Assembly: GCA_011037195.1 (NCBI GenBank)
Contig: JAAEAF010000097.1
Location: forward strand, 1-64,000
Length of the DNA: 64,000 bases
Direction of reading: 5' to 3'
From: Triatoma infestans
Taxonomy: Eukaryota > Arthropoda > Insecta > Hemiptera > Reduviidae
Shown here: positions 42,433 to 54,849 of the stretch, piece after piece
Numbering within the stretch: the stretch's first letter is position 1
Layout of the letters: every line of letters starts with the position of its first letter
Notes under the pieces: model-generated
Told to the model about the DNA's origin: nothing
Databases searched by the model: none
Seen by the model: the letters and a program-made list of their open reading frames with translations, nothing else
Program-made: the position numbers and the translations under genes

Positions 42433-43255
42433 TTTTTTTTTTTGGTTATACATGGATAAAAATGTTGCCGACCTTGTAATGACAGAAGAATGAACAATTT
42501 TATTATTGTTATTATTATTAATAGGCTCAATTTATGGAGAAACTTTATCGACGCAATATTCCATTCAAAATTGATAATATTATACATTATTACAATAGGG
42601 GTAAACAATAAATATTCATCATTAGCAAGCAAAACATTTAATATAAAATAACGCTATTGTAATATAAGGAATAAAACTGGGCACAATATCTCAACAACGG
42701 TCCATAAATAATTTCATCTCTATTATGTACAGCTATTCTGAAATATTATTCATATTTCCGTTATGATATTTGAAACGTATAATAATAATATTCTCCTTGT
42801 CTTAAAATTAGTATGAAAAATAACTAATATAGGTATTTATTGATTATTTTTCAACTACAATAAGCTAAGCCAATGTTTTCCAAGCTGTGAAGCGCTCCCC
42901 ACCCTCTAAAAAGAGGTCGCAGAGTTATTGCAAGGGTTATTTTTTATTAACAAAATTACACCCACAATATGAGCGAGCGTAGGTGGGCAAAAAAAAAATT
43001 AAATAAATCAATGTGGAAAAACAAATTTAATTAAACATTCACCCAAAAAGTTTTCTGCTACTACGTAGTGATTGTAATATTATTATATACCTAGAAGAAA
43101 GAAATTATTTAGAAAAGGAAGTTTAGCAAGTTGAAAAATGTTTTCGCTCTTTGGTCTATATTCTCATTTCCTGTTTGAATTTTATTTATTAAACAATCGC
43201 AGAAAATTATTCAGAAAATCTCACTTCCAAAAAAGCTCAGTTCTCGTTACACTTG
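42433..43255. other. Interval without recognised gene
   Basis: A+T-rich; no gene or repeat recognised. Confidence 0.5.
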
Positions 43256-43440
43256 AAATATGAGCAAAACATTTAATATGCTGAATACAGTGATAGAACC
43301 GTATATTGTACTGAAAAAGCACTTCAGAGGAAAGGTTAATGTTGCAGTCCCCTTCAGAACTTTCAAAATCAATTTCCCCGGAAAAATGTTTCAAATAATA
43401 ATAATAAGCGATGTTTAAAGGAAATCGAACATGAAAATTT
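43256..43440 (-). mobile_element. Family H repeat, decayed fragment
   Basis: GAAAAAGCACTTCAGAGGAAAG near 43312, TTCCCCGGAAAAATGTTTCAA near 43373, GTTTAAAGGAAATCG near 43411. Minus orientation. Confidence 0.5.
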
Positions 43441-43446
43441 TACTAC

Positions 43447-43490
43447 TGAACCGTTAGCTGAGTGATTAGAGGCGCAGAACTTCAAGCAAA
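43447..43490 (+). mobile_element. SINE head scrap (box A only)
   Basis: CCGTTAGCTGAGTGATTAGAGG resembles the box A part of the GGAAGGGATTAG SINE group (TTAGCTAAGTGATTAGCGG at 50760-50775, minus strand). No box B follows. Confidence 0.4.
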
Positions 43491-44639
43491 GGTATATTGA
43501 CATGATATTAGATTGGATTTCCCAGTCTTTGCCTAGTATAATCTTTTGTAAAAACAAAATTTGGAGAACATATTAGAGCTGGTAAATTATTCAAAGTCAA
43601 AAACTTTAAAATGTTCTACTTATGAACAAACTCAAATCATTCATTCAGCCATTTCACAATGAAAAATAAGTAGAATAATTCTACTAAGAAAAGAAAAACT
43701 ACTAGTTAAATAAAGACAATCAAAATGAATTTGCTGCAATTGGAAAAGGGATGAACATTTTATATACGTATTTCAAAATCAGTTTTTCGTATAATTTCTG
43801 TAATGTGATTGGTGTTATGTGATTTTGTAGTAGTGGCTTGTGTGGCGTGAGCGGTTTTGTAAAGGGGCTTGTGCGTATGTTTTAAGAGAGAAGAGAAGTA
43901 ATAAGAGATAAATAAGAAAGCACTGCTAGATTGTATTAAATGTATTATCTTTAAAGAATATTAAATACTTTTCAATATCACAATATTATGTTTATAAAAT
44001 CAATTATTTATCTAGATTAAATGCAAAACTCTTATGTTTTAACTCTTATGACTGGCACTGATGCTGAACGATTCCTGATACAAGTGTTCTGGTTCAATGT
44101 CTAATTCAGACTGTCTTGAAAGAATGCCTTCTCTTCATAGTTCAAATCCTCTCCTTTGAAAAGGGCAAAAGACAAAGGTGACTAAGTTCTATGACCTCTT
44201 CTGTAACGGTAGTCTTCTACCTGTGTATGCTCTTTTTGCCAGCGAATGTTAGAATATTTTTCAATAATGATATTTTTCAAATAAAATATATTTCTGGCAT
44301 CCATCACACTTCCAATAGTTTAATAGACATTAATCAGATAAATTTATCATTGACCCAGGAAATTGATTTATCATTAATTACGATGTAATGGGAAGTCATT
44401 CTAGGACAGATGTATTTCAGGGCTAACCCGGGTATGACAAAAGCACCAAAGATTTTATCAAAAAAGAAACTAGTTTGCCGGCCGAAAACATCTTGAGCTT
44501 GTTTGTATTTTGAATCGAAAATTGTCGAGTTATAAAAGTATTTATTACTTTCTTTTTTTCATGAGGTTAGAATATTGTACAGAGCATTTATTGTGTTCTT
44601 CTTAATTAAAAAATTATAAATTGTACGTGTTAGATTTAG
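43491..44639. other. Interval without recognised gene
   Basis: A+T-rich. Short ORFs only; none resembles a known family. Confidence 0.5.
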
Positions 44640-45810
44640 ATTTTCAACTTCGGGTGGGCTATACCCCGGTACCGCAGCCATTATAGGCCTATTGTGCCAT
44701 CCCCGATTTTCTACTAGATGAATCCTCCCCTCCTAAGGAGTTTCACCACTATATCTTTTTGTGTTACTATCTCCCCAGGTCGCAATATACCAAAGGTTTC
44801 GTATAGCAATTTGGTTATCGCTGACAAAAAGCCGTTTTCCCTTCCTCCTGACACAGTTTACACAGGGGTTCCGAGCTTATTACCTTGTATAGCTTCCTGA
44901 ACCTACCATGGCTCGTAAATAGCTCCGTGATCTGAGAAATCTGCTTCCTACTCAGGCTAAGGGACACTGTGGTCTTCCCTTTACGCAGAGCCACTCATGC
45001 TTGCTTCGGAGCCAGTCTCAAATAGCTGCACGGAACTGCTACATTGGTTATCCCCAAGATAGGCTGTAGACCACAATTTGCCCTGTTCCTGGCCAGTTAA
45101 TCAGCTGTCTCATCCCTCCGTGTCCAGACACTCATCTCAGCTTAACCTTATTGTGTCTGGAGAGTCGCGTCAATCCTCTCGACATTCCTTGACTAGGTAG
45201 TTCTGTAAGCCTCCAGAGCTTTCACTGTTGGTTGACTGTCCGAAAACTGCGTATAACCTTGCCACTTAAGGGTCTGCGCAAGTTTTCCTCGGCACAGACC
45301 ATGATGGCAAAGACTTCAACCTGGAATATAGTGGAGTATCTGCCCAGCGGCTTCTCAATTAGTACCTGCGGGCTCACACCACATACTCCGGCTCCGGTTC
45401 TGAAATCCATCTTAGATCCGTGAACAACAGAGGTCCCGTCTGGTCGTATTTCTCCCATCCCTGGATCCATTCTGTCCTAGACCCTAGGTAGGAACACCTG
45501 TAAAGGAACCTCTTAAGTTTTATATTGGACGAATACTGTCCTGGACCATGCATAAACTGGGCCCGGGTTGACTTTTAGTTCCAAGGTTTTTGTCCAAGTG
45601 TGTGGCTAAGGAACTTCTCTGTTTCCAAAGCTAATTGTTGTATAGTCTATGTGCACTGAGCCTTGCCCCAAAATGGTGGAGCGGTGATAGTCCCGGCAGC
45701 ACCTCTATCGCCGCGGTAGGAGCGCTCTTAAATGCCTCCGTAATGAGCTGTCTTTTGCTCAGTTTTAGGCCATCACACCACCGCCCCATTGGTTAATTGT
45801 ACATGTTGAA
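44640..45810 (-). pseudogene. R1-like LINE: RT end, RNase H and C-terminus, broken
   Basis: The minus strand near 45790-45640 reads KRQLITEAFKSAPTAAIEVL and PGLSPLHHFGARLSAHRLY, the post-thumb segment. At 45460-45222 it reads DFRTGAGVCGVSPQVLIEKP, LGRYSTIFQVEVFAIMVCAE and SFRTVNQQ, an RNase H domain in which the first catalytic motif is HGSKMD instead of TDGSK. The rest down to 44640 carries many stops. This is older than the R1-type copy at 17640-18660 and has the same domain order. Confidence 0.75.
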
Positions 45811-46689
45811 GCGAAGTTTATTTATTCTTACAGCAATATGAGAAAGTAATAACTGAATAACTAGTTATGTAATAAAACGTTATGTAAATTAGTTATGTAA
45901 TTTGTCTGCCAATCTAGTTATTCTGTTGTTTTTAATTATTTCAATGTAATGATTTCAAGGGAATAATTTTTGATTGCAGATAGCTTTCGGATGTTACCCT
46001 TCGAAATCTTTTCAAAGAACAATTTTTTTTAATTTTTTTTTTTTTTTTTTTTTTTTTGTAAAACGAAGATAATGTGAACACATAATATAGTGCGCAATTG
46101 CAGCTTATCTCAAACAAACATTGATCAATCACACGACATCAATAATATTTAATATTAAGATACTATAATTTCATTTTAATTGTACTATTTGTTTTAATGC
46201 AGTTACAAAGTTAACAAATATAATGTAATACTACAGATTATAAGGCAATTTTTGGATAAGTTCATACATTAAAATAAGAATACAAATAATGTGAACGATG
46301 AGTAAACTTTATTGAACGTCTTCATGGAGTAAATACATAAATAATGTATATAATAAATAAATAAATAAATAATATAATAAACTGTTTAGGTAACAAGCAC
46401 TTATTTTTGTGAAACAGTGACTTTCACTTCCCGCAATAGGTTTTCCTTACATTAGTCGGCAAATAAAAAAAAAAAAAATTCAACAGGACCTCTTCAAGAG
46501 TTACATAAAACTATGAGCTGCTCTCTACATGTATAGTATAAACTATTATTTTCATTTTTTTCATGGGACTGTAAAGACGAATTACTTATGCATGTTCATT
46601 TATCGAAACAGGGTTTTCAAGATCCTTACCTGTGTATTTGTGTCCGAGGAAATAAATGTTCTTCAAAGATATCTTGAGCGTGAAAAAGT
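45811..46689. other. A+T-rich interval with poly-T
   Basis: A T-rich tract at about 46023-46057 and AAAT repeats at 46356-46372; no gene. Confidence 0.5.
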
Positions 46690-47398
46690 AGTTTGAGAAA
46701 TCTTTTAATTAAAACCTGTGGATCTTTGTATGTTAAGTTTATATATGGCGATTCATGAAAATCGTCGGTGCCATTGTTAAGAAAATTGCGAAAAAATGAA
46801 AAAAAATCATTTAGTAAAAGTGGTAAGGGTAAACGCACTTCCGGTTATCCGATTTTTTTCAAACTCGGAATTTCACAACATATTCAATTCTAATTAACAT
46901 TATTTAGATGACAGAATTGTCTAATAAACTGAAATAGCAGTTAAGATGAAAACCTAACCCCACCCCACCCCCATAACTGCCCTTAAATGAATTTTTCTGG
47001 AGAAATATTCCAAATAAAAGTTGTAGCTCGTTGTATGTGTAGTTGATAAAACAAGTTTAAAGAAAATCGTCGTAGCCATTTTTGAAAAAATCGCAAAAAA
47101 GTAAAAGCAAAAAAGTAAAGTGGTACTTCCGGTTGAGAAATTTTGACAGATAACACACTGTCAGATCCCATGGTGAGACCTAAACGGAATGTCTAGTTTC
47201 AACATTCTGCGGTTTTTCGTTTTTGAGCTATGCTGTTCACATACGTACACACACACACACACACACACTCACAGACCATTTGCTAAAAACCACTTTTTTG
47301 GACTCAGGGGACCTCAAAACGGATATTTCCGGTGAAAATCCGTTATTGAAAATTTGACACGATTACAATACTTCCTCTTACTAGGAGTAAGAGAAAGT
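46690..47398 (-). mobile_element. Family H repeat, lacking its right part
   Basis: Head terminus complete at 47384-47398 with a (CA)n block at 47247-47272 and one full unit. The second unit is degraded upstream of 46820 and the hairpin end is missing. Confidence 0.93.
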
Positions 47399-47759
47399 AA
47401 AAACCGGGGAAACGCAGAATGATTTAATATTTCATGCAGTTAGCCATGAAGTTTTCGTCCGAAAATGATTTAACCGGAAATATCCTATTTATTAATGATG
47501 TTTTTTTTAAGTACTTCCCAATTTCATTGGATACTGTTCTCAAAACAATGTTTCAATAAACTTTGTATTCTTAAGAAGCTTTTATTAACTTTTTATTTGG
47601 TGGGCAAATCCACTAGTTAAGAAGTAAGGCATCCCTATTTTGTGCATCTTTAACTTGTACGGGTGATAGGATAACCGGAATACTAGAACTCATAAGTAAT
47701 TTCTTTTATACTTCTTCCTTAATAGCTTGCTTGAGTACATAGGGCAATTATCTGTTTCA
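47399..47759. other. Interval without recognised gene
   Basis: No gene. TTTAACCGGAAATATCC near 47469 recalls a family H word but the context is otherwise unrelated. Confidence 0.45.
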
Positions 47760-47865
47760 GATGATCGCCCTTCTTCGCGATGTGTCGTGATAGAGTGAAG
47801 ATGGGCGAATACCCAAAATCCCGTCGATGGCCATGAAATAAAACAACAGGCTATCAAGTAAAAAA
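47760..47865 (+). mobile_element. Family P repeat, decayed copy
   Basis: GTGAAGATGGGCGAATACCC, then AAATCCCGTCGATGGCCATG and AACAGGCTATCA follow the order of family P. The hammerhead-like core is damaged: GTGAAGA for CTGAAGA, and AAAAT for GAAAC. Confidence 0.7.
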
Positions 47866-48605
47866 ACATCTTCGGATAAGTTTAACTTATCGTACATATC
47901 TGATACCTATATATTATTATAATAGTGTAGATAATATATTACAAAAAAATTCGTGTCGATATAAATCTATATCGATATTTAATATAAGTAGTGTCATTAT
48001 CGATTATTTTTTTTTCCAGTATTTTGCAATTTTCTTGTAAATCGAAAAAAAAAATTATGTGCGTATGTTTTGACGCTAGCTAAGGCCTTTCCACTAAATT
48101 GCTGTCCTAATTTATTGTACCATTCCGTCATCCATATAATTTTTAAAGACGATTAAAAATGTCATAAAAATTCCATATTTCTATAAAAAAAAAGTAAAAA
48201 AAGTCAATTGGCAATCGATTGAATTTGTTTAAGTGTTCCACATCTGATTTTATTAATTAAATATTTGTTTCACTTTTTTATAAACAGTAGATTAATAAGA
48301 ATACTTAGTAACTGCGTATTGCTTGCTATATACGTGTACACGTGTTTGCAGAATGTTCAAACTGAGGACGTACCACATACACTTGATACGTAGTGGGAAA
48401 TGTCAAGGAGAGAGTGGCGGGGAGAAAAGTATTGTTTAATTGCGATTTTTATTTTGCAATATTTTTTTTTATTTTTTATTTTTTATTGTCGTTTGCAACT
48501 ATGTGATGGGCTCTATTAATTTGTAAATATAAATTTAATTAAAATATCATTCATATGAAAACTGGTTGATATCAGTCTTTGATGGTTGATTTGAGACGAA
48601 CATGA
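47866..48605. other. A+T-rich interval, nothing recognised
   Basis: Contains repeated ATATCGAT words near 47958-48005 and T runs. No gene. Confidence 0.5.
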
Positions 48606-48609
48606 CACC

Positions 48610-50160
48610 AAAGTATTGCAGTAACTTGATTATCCCTTACAACTTTCCCTTCCGCCTAAAGCATTTAGTCCTTCCGATGTAAAATATATTATTAAAAGTC
48701 TATCTTCCCGTAAAACCCCTGGATTTGACTTAATAACTACTAATATACTCAGACAACTGCCAAGAAGTGCTCTACTATTTTAACTTACATATATAAGAAC
48801 TACTTATTTTCCTACATTGTGGAAATTCTCTATTATAAAGATGATCCCCAAACCCAGAAAACTGTTGCAGATGATCCCCGCTCCTATAACCGGCCAATAT
48901 ATCTACTTCCAATAATGTCCAAAATCCTAGAAAAGCTCTTACTTAAACGCATAATTCCTATCCTAGAATTTTCAAAAACTTTCCCGACCATCAGTTTGGT
49001 TTCAGGCAAATGCACTCTACTATACAACAAGTTCATAGTGTTGTAGACGCCGCAGCATCCTCCTTTGAGAAGAACATTACTGTACAGCGGCCTTCCTTGA
49101 TGTCTCTCAGGCTTTCGACAAGGTGTGGCATCCTGGACTACTGTGGAAACTCAAAGGCATCCTACCATATACCTTTTCTTTATTCTTAAATCATACCTGA
49201 GTGACCGATTTTGCCAAATCTCTCAGGGTTCTTCCTTTTCTCCCTATTTCCCTGTGAAAGCTGGAGTACTGCAGGTAGTATCCTAGGTCCAATTTTATAA
49301 ACAATATACACTGCTGACCTTCCCCTACATCCTAATACAGTAACATCAACCTTCGCTGATGGTACTGCTATTCTTTCCTCCCATACCGAACCTACTATTG
49401 CCTCCAGTCATCTTCAAGATCATCTTTCCTTAATAGAAGAGTGGTGCAAAAAATGGAAGATAAAAGTTAATGAAAAGAAATGTATTCACACCACGTTTAC
49501 ACTTCGTCACTCCCTCTGTCCTGGTGTTAAATTAAATAACACCTTCCTACCTACTGCTGATAGAGTACGCTATCTTGGGTTATATATGGACAAAACACTA
49601 ACCTGGAACCCCCCTACCAGACTGAAAAGGATTGAAACTAATAGACGATTTCTTATCCTTTCAAGACTCTTAGACAAACGATCCAAACTTACCTTAAAAA
49701 ATAAGCTTACACCATACAAAACTTTACTATGACCAATATGGACTTACGAACTAGAGGTATGGGGCTCAACTAAGCATTCCAACGTTTACCGTATCCAATC
49801 CTTACAGTCCAAAATCCTACGAAAAATTACCAATGCTCCTTATTATGTCTCCAATAAAATCTTACATAATGACCTACCATTCCATTTGTGACTGATCTAA
49901 TTAAATCCCGTTATCAAAGATTCCATAACTCTCTGTTCCATCATCATAATCCTCTGATTTAACCACTTGCTAGTCAAACCTTACCTGATAATCCATCTCG
50001 ACGCCTGAAGCGTCAGTGGCCCCGTGACTTTTAAATTAGCTTCAACCCTTGAAATAATACCACTGGGTATTTTCTTCTCATGTAAATCATGTCATGTAAA
50101 CATTCATCACATTTGCTTATTGTATCTATTGTTCAGTTGCAAATAAATTATTGAAGGAGG
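48610..50160 (+). pseudogene. Jockey LINE RT region, decayed
   Basis: Frame-hopping translation on the plus strand gives SPSDVKYIIKSLSSRKTPGF, DLITTNILRQLPRSA, PTLWKFSI, then KILEKLLLKR, QAFDKVWHPGLLWKLKGIL (motif A), DLPLHPNTVTSTFADGTAIL (motif C, FADG for FADD), EEWCKKWKIKVNEKKC, VRYLGLYMDKTLTWNPPTRL, KHSNVYRIQSLQSKILRKI and finally DNPSRRLKRQWPRD near 49990-50030. At least six frameshifts or stops break it. The upstream endonuclease and ORF1 are absent, so it is 5'-truncated. It ends before an A-rich tail near 50155. Confidence 0.88.
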
Positions 50161-50554
50161 AAAAAAGAAGAGTTTTATTGAATAAAAGTTAAAGATTATG
50201 CTACTGACTCACCGGTCGAAGTGTTTCGCTAAAGGATAAACCGGCAATAGCTTAAATAACTCGAAAAACTCATTTTGCTAAGAATCATTCATTTGGACAT
50301 CCAAATAAATACTCAAGATACTCCGGTCATTACAGGGAGATGAAAATTGCTTAATATGAGAAAAGAAAGATATCTGTTTTTTTCTCTACAAAAGGATAAA
50401 TGGGTCACGAAATAAAAATAAAAAAATCTTTCTCCGGAGTAGACCTAAAAATTGTGATGTTATTGAAATTTATTTTTTATAATTTTGTCTTGTATATTTC
50501 CATCATAGGATTCAAAATAACCAAAAAAAAAAAAGGGCAAAGAATTTTGCCGTG
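50161..50554. other. Interval without recognised gene
   Basis: No gene recognised. Confidence 0.5.
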
Positions 50555-51010
50555 ATAGCCTGCTTCATTTTACCATCTGTTAACAATGTGATATCGCTTG
50601 AGAAATTTGTTTTATAATTTAAGGCGCGTCAACATCTATGGTCATTGGTGCTACGGTCTCCGGACAGTGAGCTGCGGAGGCTCCTTGGAAGATTAAATAT
50701 AAGGGTAGCATAGCTGGAGACGAACCCGGGTCCTCCGCGTGGGAGTCCAGACCGCTAATCACTTAGCTAATCCCTTCCCTTACTTGAAAAGTGTTTGTTA
50801 TGTACATAATAATACCATAATGCCTAAATTAGGTCACAATAAAACAATTAAAAACCGTGTATAAACTTGATTTTGCTCTCTGCAAGTCTGTGTTATCATC
50901 ATACTGTTTATCAGCACAATCCTGATGATAGGCGGAGGGGCCCGAGAAAAATCGTTCGATGACTACAAATTGTAGCAGGCTATCACGGAAAATATCTCTG
51001 ACGCTCTCTG
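50555..51010 (+). mobile_element. Family P repeat, decayed, with a SINE inside
   Basis: The left arm at 50561-50584 (GCCGTGATAGCCTGCTTCAT) is the inverse of the right arm at 50966-50984 (GTAGCAGGCTATCACGG). The right part also has CTTGATTTTGCTCTCTGCAAG and, at about 50926-50966, a degenerate hammerhead-like core in which CTGATGA is followed by AGGC, a G-rich loop, GCCC and TTCGATGAC. A SINE interrupts the interior. Confidence 0.72.
50615..50790 (-). mobile_element. tRNA-head SINE, GGAAGGGATTAG group
   Basis: The minus strand begins GGGAAGGGATTAGCTAAGTG (box A), with box B CGGGTTCGTCTCC at about 50725-50737. The body contains GAGCCTCCGCAGCTCACTG and ACCGTAGCACCAATGACC, and it ends TGTTGACGCGCCTTAAATT. 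The 3' part matches the fragment at 14202-14240. Confidence 0.8.
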
Positions 51011-52244
51011 CAGCGCGCACCCAAACATACCATGAGGGCAAATGTCTATTACATTGTTTGCTTCAAATTTTTCAATCAGACGTAATCTACGTTCAAACAC
51101 TTGTCTGTGAGCGGTTCTTTGGATTGAGATCGCTTCCGCTGTTTGTTATAAACCTAAAGAAGCCTAGGGCAAAAGTAGATTTATATTAAACCAAGAAAGC
51201 GGCCGTGAACGAAATGAATCCTAATGTTTTGCATAATAATGATCTTAGAAGACTGATAGATCTGATAATCCATCTTCCAATTCCAAAAATCTAGGATCAA
51301 TATTCTAAACAGAATTTTTATGGTGGTGAAAGAACAATTAGACATCTCTTTCCACAGAAAGCATAAATAAATTAATGCTATACTATAATATTGATGCTGT
51401 ATGTAATGTCCGTTATATTTTTACCAGTCAATGCTGTTAGTTTGAAGCTTTATCTATTACAAAGAAACCTTCCAAAACTTCATATTACCAAACATGGCTC
51501 ACTACACTTGACTATATATCACATATATATACAGTGCATATATATATATATATATATATACTGATAGTAACTTCCACAATAATGACTATGTCAGAATTCT
51601 ATTATAAACATTTCTGTCCGATTGTAATGCTCATCTAAACATATGCTGTCAATACATTGCTAATTTAAGTTTACTAATTTAAGCATTAACGCATCAAACA
51701 AAGTAAATATTGACGCGCCTTAAATTGAAAAATCAGTCGGTCAAAAACAATTGCAGAAAAACAAATCTCGTAGTGGCTTCCCTTCCTACTCGATATCCAC
51801 AAATCATTCTATTCACGATAACTGTCCATTCTTGAATTAGAAATTATATTATTAGCACAAGGAACTTTTGAGTAGGAAGCATCGAAGTTTTTGTTTTGTC
51901 TTTTGAGGCTATTTTTGCTAGTAAATCAACATTTCCAGACATGCGCCCTATGCGCTGCCACCCACACTTTGGGGAAATATGAAATAAAATAATCTCATAA
52001 AAAATACGAAATTCTGGGTAAAAGTATGTACATATTATGTAGATTAAACTTACACCACCAAACACAGTGACTGAGTGACTCATGATGGACGAACGTCCCA
52101 GTCATGCAACGATAAACATAACTCCCTCAGTCGGTACCACACTGTACAACTAACAGTCCTACTTGCAACTGACATACACCTTTTAAACAACAATAATATA
52201 ACTCTTATAAATAATAAGTAATGGAATTTTTAGTTTTGACCTTA
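51011..52244. other. Interval with only weak signals
   Basis: A (TA)n tract lies at 51536-51560. On the minus strand near 51960-51890, GNVDLLAKIASKD resembles the end of a LINE RNase H domain (GNxxVDxLAKxA), but it stands alone. No gene can be supported. Confidence 0.45.
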
Positions 52245-52246
52245 TT

Positions 52247-53439
52247 ACTTTCTCTTACTCTTGGGGCGGGTGTTGGTGTAGTGGTTATGAGCGTGGACTT
52301 GTAAGTGGGAGAACCCCAGTTCGAGTCCAGCGTATAACTGCTAAATTTTATATTTGTTTAAAAAAAAATGTTAATAGTAAAGTAGGTGCTTCCGCCCCCG
52401 TCCACGACACCTAATTTGGTAGTTGGACGTTAAGCCCGCCTGAAAAAATAGGCATTACTTTACTTTCTCTTACTCCAAGTAAGAGGAAGTATTGTAATCG
52501 TGTCAAATTTTCGATATTGAGTTTTCACCGGAAATATCCGTTTGAGAACCCCTGAATCCAAAAAAAGTGGTTTTTAGCAAATAGTCTGTTTGTGTATGTA
52601 TGTGAACAGCATTGCTCAAAAACGAAAAATCGTAGAAAGTTGAAACTTGATATTACGTTTAGGTTTCACCATGGGATCTGACGGTGCGTTATCTGTCAAA
52701 ATTCCTCTACCGGAAGTACCACATTACTAGTTGATTTTTTTTACGTTTTTGGCGATTTTCTCAAAAAGGCTCCGAAGATTTCTTTAAACTTGTTATATCA
52801 ATTACACATACAAAGAGCTACAACTTTTAATTTGAAACATTCTCCGGAAAATTCATTTAAGGGCACTTCTGGGGTAGGGTGGGGTTAGGTTTTCATCTTA
52901 ACTGCTATTTCAGTTTATTAGACAATTCTGTTATCTAAATAATGTTAATTAAAATTAAATATGTTGTTGAAATTCCGAGTTTGAAAAAATCGGATAACCG
53001 GAAGTGCGTTTTAATTTACCACTTTACTAAATGATTTTTTTCACTTTTTCGCAATTTTCTCAAAAATAGCCCAGACGATTTCCTTGAAACATCCTATATA
53101 AACTAAACATACAAAGATCTACAACTTTTATTTAAAACATTTCTCTGGGGAAATTCATTTAAGGGCACTTTTGGAGGAGGGGAGGGGTTATGTTTTTTTC
53201 TAAAGTGCTATCATAGTTGATTATTCAATTCTATCACCCAAACTAAAGTAATTAAAAATAAATAGATGGCCAAAATTCCAAGTTTTAAGAAAATTAGGAA
53301 GCCGGGAGTGCGCTTTTATTGAACAGTTTTTTCAGTTTTCGACGAATTTCATAAAATTTGGTACACAAACTATAAAATTTGTCAATTATAATTTTGAGAA
53401 CAGAAGTAAGAGAAAGTTGTGTGAGTGTTTCACACCAGA
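52247..53439 (+). mobile_element. Family H repeat, two-unit copy with a SINE in its left end
   Basis: The left inverted repeat is interrupted after ACTTTCTCTTACTC by a SINE (52261-52449) and restarts at 52452. Two units follow and the right end CACACCAGA closes at 53439. Without the SINE and its duplication the copy is about 990 bp. The (GT)n block is almost gone (52588-52602). Confidence 0.96.
52261..52449 (+). mobile_element. tRNA-head SINE (Thr-like) with 16-bp duplication
   Basis: The box A region is TGGTGTAGTGGTTATGAGCG and box B is AGTTCGAGTCC, with a body ending TGGACGTTAAGCCC. A perfect 16-bp duplication TTACTTTCTCTTACTC at 52245-52260 and 52450-52465 marks the insertion. It is a close relative of 27838-28025 and lacks that copy's C run. 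Confidence 0.92.
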
Positions 53440-54010
53440 TTTTTTGTTTTTGGTCAAAGTTTATTTTTGTCTGATAAAATTGTTGGAATGTGCTTTGGAG
53501 AAATGAACACTATTAGACTATATAATAGTCAAAATTATCTGACCTAATTTATAGAGGAGCCAAAATATCATGATATAGAAACTAAAAGTATTTTAAGGAA
53601 CAGAATGTAATATTTTTAGAAAGATGTTATGTCGTCATATTAAAAAAAAAAAATAAATAAATTCTCCTGACCTATATATCTTGTATTGCTTCAAATGTAC
53701 AGGTTAAGCCTATTTTAAGAGAAAAATCAATAGAATTAGAAATCATGAATGCTTTGAAGCGCATCTATGTTCGTCACGCTTTAGTACTGTATACACAGAA
53801 ACAATAGGAACTTACAGTTCCATTGTTGAATTACCTAGACTTTTGTTGATGATTATTATTGTATACTTTCTGTTGGGTTTTTAAAACAGATATCTTTATC
53901 TTAATTATACCTAGTTCTTCATTTAATATATTCATCAGTTAAGTTATGAATAAACCTTTTAGTTACATTCAAGAAGCGAAAATGAACAATAAAATACTGC
54001 TGTAGTACAT
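53440..54010. other. Interval without recognised gene
   Basis: A+T-rich; no gene. Confidence 0.5.
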
Positions 54011-54849
54011 TTTTACTAAGTATTGTAATCGTGTCAAATTTTCTTCGATATCGAGTTTTCACCGGAAACACACGTTTTGAGGTCCCCTCTGCCCCAAAAA
54101 AGTGGTTTTTAGCAAAAGAGCATAGCTCAAAAACGAAAAACCGTAGAAAATTGCTACTTGATATTCCCTTTAGGTATCACCATGGGATCTTACAGTACGT
54201 TATTTGTCAAAATTCCTCAATCGGAAGTACCACTTTACTAGGCCTTTTATTTTTACTTTTTTGCGATTTTCTTGAAACTTATTACATCAAATACACATAC
54301 AAAGAGCTACAACTTTTATTTGAAACATTTCTCCGGGAAAAAATATTAATTAAAATGAAATATATTGTTGAAATTTCGAGTTTGGAAAAAAATCAAGACA
54401 GATGACTGGCAGTGTGTTTTTACTGAAATGTGTTTTTCAGTTTTCTGGTATTTTTTTTCGAAAACTGCTCCAATGAGTTTCTTTAAAGTAGATATGTGAA
54501 CTACACATATAAAGAGCTACAACTTTTATTTGAAACATTTCTCCCGATAATGTCATTTAAGGGAACTTTTGGGGGAGAGATGGGATTATGTTTTTCTCTA
54601 AAGTTCTATCATAGTTGATTATACAATTCTACCATACAAACATAATTAATTAGAAACAAATAGATGGCCGAATTTCCGAGTTTCAAGAAAATAAGTAAAC
54701 AGGAAGTGCGTTTTTACTGAATTTTTTTTTCAGTTTTCGACGAATTTCATTAAATGTGTGTACACTAAGTCAATTTCAATTTCACAATGTCAATTTCAAG
54801 TTTTGAAAATTGGAGTAAGAGAAAATTGTGTGAGTGTTTCGCACTCAGA
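54011..54849 (+). mobile_element. Family H repeat, left-truncated copy
   Basis: Starts inside the head (AGTATTGTAATCGTGTC), without the left inverted repeat and without (GT)n, and has about one and a half units. It ends GTGTGAGTGTTTCGCACTC, a mutated hairpin. One C-rich block is deleted near 54345. Confidence 0.93.

Noticed and set aside
51890..51960. RNase H-like GNVDLLAKIASKD on the minus strand
   Set aside because: A single short motif without upstream catalytic segments; kept only as a weak note in the interval description.
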